Positions 55,236 through 64,000 of a stretch of DNA of 64,000 bases are shown here, piece after piece (position 1 is the stretch's first letter; every line of letters begins with the position of its first letter). This DNA comes from CAWGCA01 sp963820955 (GTDB lineage Bacteria; Pseudomonadota; Gammaproteobacteria; Chromatiales; Chromatiaceae). Where the stretch lies: NCBI GenBank assembly GCA_963820955.1, contig CAWGCA010000044.1:35515-99514 (forward strand), given 5' to 3'. The notes under the pieces were generated by a model. That model worked only from the letters and a program-made list of their open reading frames with translations. It did no database searches and was not told where the DNA came from. The translations under genes and the position numbers were made by a program.

Positions 55236-55421
55236 TTAGTACATACAACAGGTTGCACTCTCATTCCCTTCGTTTTTTCTGTATTTTCGGCACCATATTT
55301 GACAGCATTTTTCACAGCCTATTGATACTGCTTGGCGCTTAAGATCTCCGTATCTACTCATTGCCTCATACCAATTGCGTATTCCGGCTGAAACCCAATC
55401 GTCAATGATGCTTTCTGCCAT
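55236..55421 (-). CDS. Small hypothetical protein
   Basis: A 61-aa open frame with a Cys-rich centre (GCEKCCQIWCRKYRKN). No family is recognised and no clear ribosome-binding site was seen. It lies in AT-rich DNA after the third att copy and may be a remnant. The reading frame alone supports it. Confidence 0.25.
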   Translation of the reverse strand: MAESIIDDWVSAGIRNWYEAMSRYGDLKRQAVSIGCEKCCQIWCRKYRKNEGNESATCCMY

Positions 55422-55630
55422 CGAACGATTTCACCGAAAAGAATTTTATAGCTTAAAGCAAGAGTAATTGAATTGAGGACCGACGAGCCACCAACTCTGA
55501 GAGATCACCTCCAACCCAATAATCAGCCTTCACTGACCACAGGATCGCAATTCGGAAAACTCCTTAGACACGCCGATACGAACCCCTGTAGGCACTGACA
55601 GTATACTCGGTGAGTCATCGTCTCTTCTTT

Positions 55631-56210
55631 TTACCATCGTTGATGCTCGCCATCGCGCTGCTTCAACTCGAAATAACAGCGAACACATGCCTGTACATCT
55701 GCAGATGCATCATGTGCGTTTTCAAAGCCCTCCCCAAACAATCTCTGATATAACTCGTCAAGCGTCGGCTACTTGTAACCGCCGCTATAGCTGGGTAGCT
55801 TGCAAAAATCCACAGTCTCCCGCATTGTACAAAATGTAGGTATACCAAAGACCACACTTTGGCGCCGGGCACGTAGCATCTCTGCCAGCAAAACGTTTCG
55901 ATCGAAGTCCACCGAGCAAGGAAGGCTTGTAGTGCTCGACATCGCCTTCCAGTTCATTAAGAACCTCTATGAGCAGTTGCCCATGAGTCCGTGCGTATTC
56001 AGTCGTAATCCCATGGACCCGAGTACTATCAACGGGAATTGTAAACCCATCCGGTCTGACGACAGCATACCTGTGCTCAACAAGAAATTCATCAGATCCA
56101 TACAACGCCCAGCTGATGGAAACGATGCGAGGCCAGTTGTCGACATCTTTGTAAGATGCGCTGCGTCGACGAGGCAGCCCTGTCGTCTCGACATCAAAAA
56201 ACAAGAGCAT
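55631..56210 (-). pseudogene. DnaQ-like 3'-5' exonuclease, decayed
   Basis: The start MLLFFDVETTGLPRRR has Exo motif I (DxE), but the frame ends at 55785 after a shift near 55920-55950. The second frame continues with the Exo II block FDRNVLLAEMLRARR and ends at a TAG (55769-55771) where a Trp codon fits (GYK-W-PTLDELYQRLFGEGF). Beyond the stop the same frame gives the Exo III motif HDASADVQACVRCYFELKQ and a proper end at 55631. All three DEDD motifs are therefore there, but split by one frameshift and one nonsense codon. Confidence 0.85.
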
Positions 56211-56437
56211 GATAAATCTTCCTGGTTGTCCCTGCGTTGGACTGAGTCATCCGCTAACCCTGCTGCCACGCGCATTCCAACAAACGGACATTCAGTATCT
56301 GTATTCAGCAACAGGGTAATCGTTACGCAAACTGAAACCCTGCGTCACTATCCTCTTTGGTTTTAGCCCGCAAGCTTGTCCAATTCTTAAAAAAACCCAC
56401 TCGCTGCAGGTCACGGCATTCATGGTGTTCATGCGCT

Positions 56438-59400
56438 CTATGACTCTCCGCTGATCAAGTCGACCAGGTCATCCATTGACAGGCGGATACCGGCATCCGT
56501 ACCTTCGAGCAAGCCATCGGCCAGGTCGCGCTTGTGGGTATGGAGATCGACGATCTTCTCTTCGATAGTGCCTTTGACCACCAGACGGTAGATAGTGACC
56601 GGCCGGGTCTGTCCCATTCGATGGGCGCGATCCGATGCCTGATCCTCGACCGCTGGATTCCACCAGGGATCCATGTGGATGACATAGTCGGCCGCGGTCA
56701 GATTGAGCCCCGAGCCCCCCGCCTTGAGGCTGATTAGAAAGAGTTCTCCCTCACCACGTTGAAAGGCATCGACCGCTTCCTTGCGTTTCTTCACGCTGGA
56801 CGAGCCATCAAGGTACTGATAATCGATCTTCTGCCAGTCGAGATACTCCCGGATCAACGCGAGATGGCCGACAAACTGACTGAAGACGAGCGAGCGATGC
56901 CGATTTTCGCGCAGCTCTTCGAGGATCTCGATAAAGGTACGTAGCTTGGCGCTGCCAATCGGTGAATCCTCGATCAGCAGTCGGGGGTGGCAGGCTGCCT
57001 GGCGCAGACGTGTAATCTCGGTGAGTACCTTGAAACGCTGCTGGCCGGGATGCTCCGGCAATTCGGCTATCTGCGCCATAGCCTGGCGGCGCAAGGCCTC
57101 GTAGAAACCCGTCTCCTCATCATTGAATTCGACATAACGGGTGATCTCGGTCCGTGTCGGGAGTTCGGTCAGAACCTCGCGCTTGAGTCTGCGCAGGATG
57201 AAGGGACGGATCAGGGACTTCAGTCTGAGTCTCGCCTGATCATCGTTTTGCAACTCTATCGGGTTGGCGAAGCGTTGATTGAAGCGCTCTTGAGAGCCCA
57301 GCAGCCCGGGATTGATAAAGCGGAAGAGATTCCACAGCTCACCCAGGTGGTTTTCGATGGGGGTACCGGTGGTAATGATACGGTATGCCCCTTGCAGGGA
57401 CATCATCGCCTTTGAACGCTTGGTATTGGCGTTCTTGAATGCCTGCGCTTCATCGGCGACGATGGTCTGCCAATCGACCTTATTGATCCGGCCAATCTCA
57501 CTTTGCAACAACCCATAACTGCAGACGACGAGATCATAGGGGCCGGCGGAATCGAGCATCTGCTGTCGGTCTCCGTCACCGAACCGCTGCGGACGCAGGG
57601 TCGGGGCAAAGCGCAGGGCCTCCTCGATCCAGTTGCTGCAGACTGAGGTTGGCGCCAGAACCAGGTTTGGTCCTGTGGTGGCCCGCTGCACGATAAGGGC
57701 GAGTGCCTGCAACGTTTTGCCCAGCCCCATATCGTCGGCCAGACAAGCCCCCGCTCCCCAGTGAGCAAGACGGGTCATCCAGCAAAAACCTTCAATCTGA
57801 TAGTCGCGCAGTTCGGCTTGCAGGGTGACCGGCACCTCTGGCTGCAGAGAGTCCGCCTCGCGTAACCGCTCAAGCTGCTCGCGCCACGGCTTACCTCCCT
57901 CAACCTGCATCCCTTCCGTCACCTCTTCCACCACCGCCGTTGCCAGAGGGTGGACCTTGCCCTGATCACGAACGGCATAAAGGGTATCGAGCTGATGCCG
58001 CAGCTGTTGGCTAAGGGTAAGGATACGACCATCATCAAGGCGTAGAAAGCGTCCCGGTGTCTGCTGCAGAAGTCTGAGCAGCTTCTCCATCTCGATCACC
58101 TGGCCTTCGTCGATCTGCAACTCGCCGTTGAGCCCAAACCAGTCGCGCTGCTTGCGAATCCTGATCTGCATTTGGCTGCTGCCGATCTCACTGGTCAGTG
58201 TTACCCTCTTCCCCTGCGGCCAGGCCACCACGATCTCCTCACCCATCCCCTGCAAGGCGAGCAGAACCTCTAGCGCCTCTTCCGGGTCATCCAGTATCCA
58301 GCGCCACGGATCTTCTGCTGCCGGTAGAGGCAGTCGATCTGTCAGCCGCGTCGCCTGTATAACCTCCTCGTTCAGGTCGCGCACCGTCCTGTGTGGCAGA
58401 CCATCGATCTCGACAAACAACGCCGTGCGCCCCTCTCCCGGATGGAAGGATGGCCCCTTCTCACCCAGCGGGTTGTAGTGGAGCGAAAGATGAAACCCCA
58501 TCTCCACCCCAGATTCGCCGCTTTGTTTAATCGGGTATAGGTGAAAACGTGGGGTAGTATCGGCAGAGATTTCAATTGCATCTCCAGCTGTACTTCCACC
58601 GATGTCGGAGTGAATCATCACCAGCGGCGCCATTGCCGTGATAGAGTTCAAGACCTGCTCTTTTGCCGAAAGTGGCACAATCAATCCTTGCGAGGTCAGG
58701 ATCCTGGCTATCTCGATCTGACCTTCACTGAACTTCGCCATCTGTAAACAGTGTGGTTCAGCCCAGTCGCAGAAAAAATCATGCATGAAATCAAAGCTGC
58801 TATCCGGATAGGGATGCATCCGGATTTGGATGGTTTCTCCCCTCTTTCCCTCAACCACCTCAAGGCGTGGAGAGACCTCTTCCAGAGTCACAGTCTGTCT
58901 ATCTCGTCCATCCATATCACCACGATAGAGATGTGGATGCCCTATGGCGGCACGCAGCGCCCGCTCTCCCTCCAGCTCATACGAAGTTTCAATGTAGTAG
59001 GAGTAGTTGCGCTCGTGTCTCTGGTTAATCGCCGCACAGATCTTCAGATCCTCAGGGGTCAAGTAGTCGAAGGTCTCCAGTTCTTCACTCAATCGTTTGA
59101 GCGCCACCTTACGCCCTTTGGTCCAGGCACCCTTCTTGTTACGCTTCTGCTCTCGCGGCTCCAATGTCACAAACCCGCCATCCCCATAAATCCACCAGAC
59201 CATGCGGCGATCGGACATGTCATGGCCCCTGCGCTCTGCTCTCCCGTCACCGTAGCGCTGTGAGACCAGGTTCAAGGCTGCCAGATTCTCCTCCCAGCGG
59301 GGTTTTGCCTGGTAGAGGGAGACCAGCCGTTCTTGCGGATCATCTTGATTTCGGTAACCGAACCCATTGGTATCGACACCCAACATCTCCAGCAGGGCCG

Positions 59401-60244
59401 TCCCCTCATCAGCATACCAGTACAGGTTGACGTTTATCGCCTTGTCAACGTGCCGGTTCAGGCGGCGAATCTGTTTGTCGCCCGGTCTCATATCTAACCA
59501 GTAAAGCGCTACTCCCTGAAAGAGATCTAACCAGGGATGGGCAGCTACGGGTTCATGGATCAGCCAGGCGCTCTGCTCGAACCTTATACTTCCACAAACG
59601 ACGCGGCCGAAGTCAGCCAGCATCTGCAGTACGAGGGTAAATCGATCACGGCTAAACTGTCTTACAGATTGATCTGTCAACTGGATCAAACGCTCAAGAT
59701 TTTTTTGACAGGGCCACTCCCGAATCAATGCGAAGGCAAAGAAGAGCGCGGGGAGTCCGGGAAACACGACGTTGCGCTTACCCGTCTCCTTGCGCAACCG
59801 ATCCAGCGCCTCTTCATACAGCTCGATGGTGCTTTCTGGTTCTCCTTGCAGAAAACCCAGAACACCGCGCAGTGCCAACCCATAGGCGGATGGATCCCGT
59901 GTCAGCCACTGCGACATCTCGTACAGATCCTGAACGTCATTCAGTCCAGTGAGAAGAGAGAACTCGATCTCGACATGGAGAACCTCGCACTCTTCTGATG
60001 TCAGGGGCCTGCCGGGTGAATCATCGAGGCGATCGACAAGTTCCTGCAATACATCCTCACCCCAGAACTCATAGAGTGGAACGACCCGTTCATCAAAACA
60101 GAGTGCCGCCTCTACCAGTACCGGAGTCAGCTGGCGTGGGTCATCATCCGCCATGAGAGGTAGAGAGGATTGAATATCGCTATTGGAATAGTGTGAGACG
60201 AAGCTGCGCATCGTCTCTCGGAGATTTTCATAATTCACAGGCAA
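56438..60244 (-). CDS. Large SNF2-family ATPase with helical N-terminus
   Basis: A 1268-aa protein. The N-terminal ~330 residues are helical, TPR-like (GFLQGEPESTIELYEEALDRLRKETG); the middle ~330-800 is unassigned. The C-terminal ~440 residues are a complete SNF2 ATPase: motif I LADDMGLGKTLQALALIV (about 833), motif II IVADEAQAFKNANTK (about 930), motif III TGTPIENHLGELWNLFRF, and the helicase C-terminal SLVFSQFVGHLALIREYL, SLKAGGSGLNLTAAD and QASDRAHRMGQTRPV. It is intact, unlike the SNF2 gene of island 1, and has no SWIM motif. It lies 21 bases after the 615-aa protein gene. Confidence 0.9.
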   Translation of the reverse strand: MPVNYENLRETMRSFVSHYSNSDIQSSLPLMADDDPRQLTPVLVEAALCFDERVVPLYEFWGEDVLQELVDRLDDSPGRPLTSEECEVLHVEIEFSLLTGLNDVQDLYEMSQWLTRDPSAYGLALRGVLGFLQGEPESTIELYEEALDRLRKETGKRNVVFPGLPALFFAFALIREWPCQKNLERLIQLTDQSVRQFSRDRFTLVLQMLADFGRVVCGSIRFEQSAWLIHEPVAAHPWLDLFQGVALYWLDMRPGDKQIRRLNRHVDKAINVNLYWYADEGTALLEMLGVDTNGFGYRNQDDPQERLVSLYQAKPRWEENLAALNLVSQRYGDGRAERRGHDMSDRRMVWWIYGDGGFVTLEPREQKRNKKGAWTKGRKVALKRLSEELETFDYLTPEDLKICAAINQRHERNYSYYIETSYELEGERALRAAIGHPHLYRGDMDGRDRQTVTLEEVSPRLEVVEGKRGETIQIRMHPYPDSSFDFMHDFFCDWAEPHCLQMAKFSEGQIEIARILTSQGLIVPLSAKEQVLNSITAMAPLVMIHSDIGGSTAGDAIEISADTTPRFHLYPIKQSGESGVEMGFHLSLHYNPLGEKGPSFHPGEGRTALFVEIDGLPHRTVRDLNEEVIQATRLTDRLPLPAAEDPWRWILDDPEEALEVLLALQGMGEEIVVAWPQGKRVTLTSEIGSSQMQIRIRKQRDWFGLNGELQIDEGQVIEMEKLLRLLQQTPGRFLRLDDGRILTLSQQLRHQLDTLYAVRDQGKVHPLATAVVEEVTEGMQVEGGKPWREQLERLREADSLQPEVPVTLQAELRDYQIEGFCWMTRLAHWGAGACLADDMGLGKTLQALALIVQRATTGPNLVLAPTSVCSNWIEEALRFAPTLRPQRFGDGDRQQMLDSAGPYDLVVCSYGLLQSEIGRINKVDWQTIVADEAQAFKNANTKRSKAMMSLQGAYRIITTGTPIENHLGELWNLFRFINPGLLGSQERFNQRFANPIELQNDDQARLRLKSLIRPFILRRLKREVLTELPTRTEITRYVEFNDEETGFYEALRRQAMAQIAELPEHPGQQRFKVLTEITRLRQAACHPRLLIEDSPIGSAKLRTFIEILEELRENRHRSLVFSQFVGHLALIREYLDWQKIDYQYLDGSSSVKKRKEAVDAFQRGEGELFLISLKAGGSGLNLTAADYVIHMDPWWNPAVEDQASDRAHRMGQTRPVTIYRLVVKGTIEEKIVDLHTHKRDLADGLLEGTDAGIRLSMDDLVDLISGES

Positions 60245-60265
60245 TGCACCACTTCGAAACCGGAC

Positions 60266-62113
60266 TCAATCCAGCCTGCTGTCAACACTCAAAACATACC
60301 CGACTTTGAGCAGGCCATTACGGAAATTGCGCCATGAATTTTCTGCTACGACCACTCGGTTTCCCCCGGCATAGAAACAGTATTTACCGGTTTCACCGGA
60401 CTCTGCAAGGAGCCTTGCCAGTGCCTCGCTCGCACATTCGATAATCCGCGCGCCACCGCGGTCCCTGATCGAGGTCGTGCGTGTCTCCAGATCATCGAGA
60501 AAATCCTCAACCTCCACCGCCAACTTTGACTCCGTCTGCTGCCGAAGTAGACTAATCAGGTCCATCAGCGCACCACCCTGTTCGATTGTCAGCAGGGCCC
60601 GAAGGGTATCGAGTCGAAGATGTGTCTTGGAAATCGTTGCATACTGCTCCAGCAACATCCGCTCATGTGGTTCGGGGACACGTAACAGAAGAAACTCTAG
60701 CTCATCGGTTGCTCGCAACAGCGGCGGCATCTTTGGTGTTTTCAGCCGGTACTCATCCACCATACCCAGAGAAAAGGCACCCAGAGCATTGAGACGAAAC
60801 CAGCCGAGACCATCATAACGGCTCAGATAGGAATACTCGTCCGCCCCCCAATTTCCATGATAATCGGAGCGGACACCATGTGGGGCGCTGTATGCAATAT
60901 CGATCATTCCCAGCGTAGCCAGGTATTCGAAAAGATAGGCCAAACTATAGCGCCCTTGCAGGAGGGAGAAATCATGAAATTCCCCGTACCCCAGGCTGCC
61001 GTACTCTGCATCGACCAGGTAGAGCGCCCACGGGTTCCCGGTAATCTCAAACTTCTCACCACTGCTCTGTATATAGCGAAACCACTCATCGACCTGGATC
61101 CACTCGCCGGCGGGCCCGCTCTGTAACTGGAGATCCAAAACGTTCCGCCTATCCGCCGGAGGGGTCAGCTGCGACCCTTTGTATCCCCTGCCGCGGCGCG
61201 TCTGGCCCTTGATTCGATTGATGCGACGGAACTCATCGATCTGTCCTTTGTCTCTCCAGCTCTGGTAAAGAGCGGCAATCGCCTGTTCAAATGGAAGCTT
61301 GCGCTGCAGCACCTTCTTCCCTTTGGCGGAAAGCTGAAGCTTGTTGCCCAGGCGTTTCGCCAGACCACCGAACTGCACGAGCAGAGGCCAGGCATAAGCG
61401 CGTATCGGGGAGAGCTTGTCCTTGTATACATCGTCCTGATCCTCATCCTCTTCGGAGAAGAAATCCCCCTCATACAACTCCGCAGAGATTCTGTTCATGC
61501 TGGCCGCAGAGGCGACATGGGTTTTCTCGCTGACACTGATCCTGCCCTGATCAATCAAACGAAGCACGGTGTAGAGATCCTGGTGCGCCGCCAGTTCCAT
61601 TTCGCGTCGATAGACCGGTAACCCGCCGCTGTCGCTATCCCCCCCGACAGCGGCGGGAATCGCATCCGCTCCTATCACCGCTACACGATCCTGTTCCGGT
61701 CTGGGCAACAGTTTTTTCAGCCGTTCTCGCAGTTCGTCCGGGATGCACCGTCCAAAGAAAATCAAGCCAAGCGGGCTCTTTACTCGTTCCGGTTGAGACT
61801 TCCCGTACCCTTGACTCCAACTGCCGGAATGCTCCTGCAGGCATCCGGTTGGGATCGAGCCATAACGCGCCAGGAGCCGCGCCTGATCGACACACCCGGA
61901 CTGATTGTGCACCACCTCGGCAACCATGGTCTGTTCGTCCTCGGTCATTCGGGCGATCTGAAAATTCAGGCCAGTTGACAGCAGATAGCTACGCAGGTAT
62001 TCAACCCGATCACCCTTGCGTCTCGGACAATCCCTTGCGGACACGTCCAAGAGACGAATCCGCTTCTGCAGTTCATCACTATTCTCATTATTCAATGCTT
62101 CTAACAGGTTCAT
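60266..62113 (-). CDS. Unknown 615-aa protein, partner of the SNF2 ATPase
   Basis: No family is recognised with certainty. The likely start is the ATG at 62113 (MNLLEALNNENSDELQKRIRL); a longer frame reaches 62176. Visible traits are an N-terminal helical region resembling helicase-associated or winged-helix segments (KRIRLLDVSARDCPRRKGDRVEYLRSYL, HQDLYTVLRLIDQGRISVSEKT), an acidic loop FSEEDEDQDDVYKD and a basic stretch KGQTRRGRGYKGSQ. The C-terminus ends NGLLKVGYVLSVDSRLD. The close spacing to the SNF2 gene suggests one operon and a joint role. Confidence 0.78.
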   Translation of the reverse strand: MNLLEALNNENSDELQKRIRLLDVSARDCPRRKGDRVEYLRSYLLSTGLNFQIARMTEDEQTMVAEVVHNQSGCVDQARLLARYGSIPTGCLQEHSGSWSQGYGKSQPERVKSPLGLIFFGRCIPDELRERLKKLLPRPEQDRVAVIGADAIPAAVGGDSDSGGLPVYRREMELAAHQDLYTVLRLIDQGRISVSEKTHVASAASMNRISAELYEGDFFSEEDEDQDDVYKDKLSPIRAYAWPLLVQFGGLAKRLGNKLQLSAKGKKVLQRKLPFEQAIAALYQSWRDKGQIDEFRRINRIKGQTRRGRGYKGSQLTPPADRRNVLDLQLQSGPAGEWIQVDEWFRYIQSSGEKFEITGNPWALYLVDAEYGSLGYGEFHDFSLLQGRYSLAYLFEYLATLGMIDIAYSAPHGVRSDYHGNWGADEYSYLSRYDGLGWFRLNALGAFSLGMVDEYRLKTPKMPPLLRATDELEFLLLRVPEPHERMLLEQYATISKTHLRLDTLRALLTIEQGGALMDLISLLRQQTESKLAVEVEDFLDDLETRTTSIRDRGGARIIECASEALARLLAESGETGKYCFYAGGNRVVVAENSWRNFRNGLLKVGYVLSVDSRLD

Positions 62114-62219
62114 GGAAATTTCTACTGTCAAGAATCCGGAATTCCGGGAGCTGGATCCCTGGATCAAACGGTACAACTGAGGAGTAGTTTATGAACCATA
62201 TGCGCGTTGAGACGACCTA

Positions 62220-62639
62220 CTAAATCACATAAGGATTTTGGATACTCATCCCTTTCCAAAGACGATCATGTTGCATATCTTCAGAAAAGAATCGAGTTAC
62301 AGCTGCTCGCACCGCGGTTTCCAGTAGCATGGCGTCCCAGAAAGAAAATTGATGATCGCTGACCGTCTTCATCGCCCGCTTCAGTACCCCCGGTTCGGCG
62401 TTAACCACCGGAAAGAGAATCATCCAGTCATTGACCTGAGCCGCCGCATCATCCCTTGGCATCTTGCCTTTACGGGTAACTGCACTGTAAAACTCAGACA
62501 AGGCCTGGAGCGTCAATACACAGTCGTGCTGCGACATCTCCTCTATCAGTTCGATGGATCGCTGGTGTCTTTTTCCGGCCTGCCGGTCAATGCTGTAGAT
62601 GAGAATGTTGGTATCGAGGGTGTATTTCTCACCGCTCAT
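62220..62639 (-). CDS. PIN-domain toxin
   Basis: A 139-aa PIN-domain RNase with TLDTNILIYSID (first acidic residue) and later FWDAMLLETAVRAAVTRFFSEDMQHD (FWDA, third and fourth acidic residues), ending with a normal SIQNPYV. The ATG at 62639 (MSGEKYTLDTN) overlaps the antitoxin gene by 11 bases; a longer frame to 62678 lies mostly inside the antitoxin gene. It appears intact. Confidence 0.87.
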   Translation of the reverse strand: MSGEKYTLDTNILIYSIDRQAGKRHQRSIELIEEMSQHDCVLTLQALSEFYSAVTRKGKMPRDDAAAQVNDWMILFPVVNAEPGVLKRAMKTVSDHQFSFWDAMLLETAVRAAVTRFFSEDMQHDRLWKGMSIQNPYVI

Positions 62640-62877
62640 GAAGCTCGTCCCGGTCAATAGGGTGACCACCCAGATCATATCCTTTTCTCATTCTAGAAAG
62701 ACTCCGTGTAAGCGCCTTTTGTTGTTCTTCGTTTAATCCTCGGCCGTGTTCGACCGCAGACAGGCGGGCAACAGGTTTTCCCCGTCTTGTAATAATGATC
62801 TCTTCACCTTGTTCTGCAATCTCGATATAACGGGAAAGGTGTTGATTCACCTCACGAATCGGAACTTGCCGTTGCAT
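62629..62877 (-). CDS. Phd/YefM-type antitoxin
   Basis: An 82-aa antitoxin with the Phd/YefM core VPIREVNQHLSRYIEIAEQGEEIIITRRGKPVARLSAVEHG. The ATG at 62877 is favoured because AGAGG lies seven bases upstream; an in-frame ATG at 62895 gives six more residues but a poor ribosome-binding site. It precedes the PIN toxin gene, and the palindrome at 62913-62928 is its likely operator. Confidence 0.87.
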   Translation of the reverse strand: MQRQVPIREVNQHLSRYIEIAEQGEEIIITRRGKPVARLSAVEHGRGLNEEQQKALTRSLSRMRKGYDLGGHPIDRDELHER

Positions 62878-62912
62878 CTGAAATCCTCTCTTCATCTACC
62901 CGTAGAACGAAT

Positions 62913-62928
62913 TGTAGTACGTACTACA
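62913..62928. promoter_or_regulatory. Palindromic operator of the Phd/PIN pair
   Basis: TGTAGTACGTACTACA, a perfect 16-base palindrome, 36 bases upstream of the antitoxin start in AT-rich DNA. Phd/YefM dimers bind short palindromes of this kind. The following 62929-63204 shows no gene. Confidence 0.7.
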
Positions 62929-63204
62929 TATTTCGCGCAACATTAGCTCCGTAAAATTACGGGAAAACAACTCCTCTACATCTATGTATCATCGATAGTC
63001 AATGGCGGTTAATCTCACTTATCGATGGTAGGGGCTTGGGCGTTCTGATTGGACTATGATCGCCCGAGTTTACGGATGGTTAATCTGATCGCTTACTTTA
63101 CACCGGTGACAAAGCTGAGGTAATCGTAATGGCAAATAACAGCATTCCGCCAGCATTGAAACGGCCGGGTCGCCCCGGGCGATTTCTCGCCCAGGGCTCC
63201 CACA

Positions 63205-63237
63205 GATCCGGACTTGCCCGATTCGGGCATCCGGCTC
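63205..63237 (-). ncRNA. Group II intron domain V
   Basis: On the minus strand, directly after the reverse-transcriptase stop: GAGCCGGAT, an inner stem GCCCG / CGGGC, a two-base AA bulge on the 3' side and GTCCGGATC. The pattern is that of group II intron domain V (RAGCCG..., two-base bulge, closing stem). The intron 3' end should lie within the next ~60 bases, but its exact position is not visible. Confidence 0.65.
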
Positions 63238-63243
63238 CTCGGA

Positions 63244-64000
63244 CTATGGAGTCGCTACACGACGGTAGATGCTGTGAACAACACGCGGTTGAGGGAGCGG
63301 GTAGCGCGCAGTCAAACGGACAAAAATTTCCCACGTCATCCGCCCGTGCCACGAGCGGCGATGAAGCCACTTGCGCCACAGACGGCGAACTTCGTAGAGG
63401 AGGCGCGCCAGCGCACGCCCGTTGCCGGTGATGCCATAGTAGGCGTAGTGGCCCTTAAGCTTGCGATGTAACGCTGCCTGCTGGGCCGCCACCGGCCAGT
63501 GACGATGCGCTCGGCACCAGCGACCGATCTCCCGTAGGGCACGGGTGAATCGATCTTTCGCCGTCTTGCGTTGCACTACCCAACGCCCCGTCCTGGAGCG
63601 TCCCCAATAGTGAGTGAACCCCAGCAGCCCGAAGCTACGCTCGCGTTGCGAGCCGCCTCCCCCTGCTCGCGGTGGACTGCGAAAATCCACCAAACGGGTC
63701 TTCTCCGGATTCAGGCACAGACCGTACTTTTCCAATCGCTTCGACAGTACCGCCAACACCCGCCTTGCATCCTCTTCCCGCTCGAAGACCAGCGCCGCGT
63801 CGTCCGCAAAACGGATCTCCAACGCCCGTCCCCGAAGCCGTGGCTTGACCTCGTGCTCAAACCACAAATCGAGCACTTCATGCAGGTAGAGATTACTGAG
63901 TACGGGCGAAACCACCCCGCCCTGAGGAGTCCCCCGGTCTGGCTGACGCTCCACCTCGCCGGATTCCATGACCCCAGCGTTCAACCACTTTCCAATCGCG
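63244..64000 (-). CDS. ltrA: Group II intron reverse transcriptase/maturase, 3' part (cut by window edge)
   Basis: At least 252 codons, open through the window end at 64000. It has the RT block [23 protein letters not shown], the catalytic FADD ([19 protein letters not shown], in place of the usual YADD), [13 protein letters not shown], and the maturase domain [36 protein letters not shown]. The N-terminal RT motifs and the intron 5' half lie beyond the window. The 3' part reads without lesion. Group II introns move by retrohoming. It is inserted downstream of the Phd/PIN region. Confidence 0.9.
   Translation of the reverse strand, partial: AIGKWLNAGVMESGEVERQPDRGTPQGGVVSPVLSNLYLHEVLDLWFEHEVKPRLRGRALEIRFADDAALVFEREEDARRVLAVLSKRLEKYGLCLNPEKTRLVDFRSPPRAGGGGSQRERSFGLLGFTHYWGRSRTGRWVVQRKTAKDRFTRALREIGRWCRAHRHWPVAAQQAALHRKLKGHYAYYGITGNGRALARLLYEVRRLWRKWLHRRSWHGRMTWEIFVRLTARYPLPQPRVVHSIYRRVATP

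Noticed and set aside
63098..63431. Small open frames on both strands at the intron 3' end
   Set aside because: They overlap the group II intron domain V and the RT gene and have repetitive Arg/Pro-rich translations typical of shadow frames.

Overview
The window is a chromosomal segment of a GC-rich gammaproteobacterium. The gene order around nadK-recN, hrcA-grpE-dnaK-dnaJ-dapB, fur/bamE and rnfH-ratA/smpB/ssrA is gammaproteobacterial. An HrcA/CIRCE heat-shock operon, ppdK, several thioredoxin-like proteins, cysC and two DsrE-like domains fit a sulfur-oxidising Chromatiales-type bacterium. The lineage is an inference from gene content, not an alignment result.

Region 1 (1-40100) is core chromosome with intact genes. 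It holds ppdK (cut by the window edge), valS with a striking internal 51-bp tandem repeat, small redox and cupin genes, and an ACP/fatty-acyl-AMP ligase/acyltransferase fusion. These are followed by tcdA, nfo, a hipBA toxin-antitoxin pair, rsmJ with a tandem-thioredoxin protein, and an orphan kinase with a TPR response regulator. Next come gabD and rarD, then a compact module of ECF sigma factor, membrane anti-sigma factor with an extracytoplasmic DsrE-like domain, and a secreted DsrE-like protein. The rest of the core includes cysC, comEA-like, pyrF, lapA-like, an orphan fliK, dapB, the heat-shock operon with a perfect CIRCE, nadK, recN, fur, bamE, rnfH, ratA, a Na+-dependent transporter, smpB and ssrA (tmRNA).

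Region 2 (40100-55160) is a pair of tandem accessory islands at the 3' end of ssrA. The last ~26 bases of ssrA recur at 45884-45909 and 55135-55160, and sequences flanking these copies are also related. Island 1 (about 5.8 kb) carries a SWIM/SNF2 ATPase operon with an in-frame stop and an MNT/HepT pair. Island 2 (about 9.2 kb) carries a type I Wadjet system (jetABCD, with jetC frameshifted), a second MNT/HepT pair and a vapBC-like pair. Both HepT genes are broken while both nucleotidyltransferases are open. No integrase was seen in either island.

Region 3 (55160-64000) continues the accessory DNA. It has a decayed DnaQ-like exonuclease, an operon of a 615-aa protein of unknown function and a 1268-aa SNF2 ATPase, a Phd/PIN toxin-antitoxin pair with a palindromic operator, and the 3' part of a group II intron with its reverse transcriptase running off the window.

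The candidates for something new are the sigma/anti-sigma-DsrE module (19978-21923), the two SNF2-centred operons in the ssrA-linked accessory DNA, and a ~150-bp structured mobile repeat present twice in the core.
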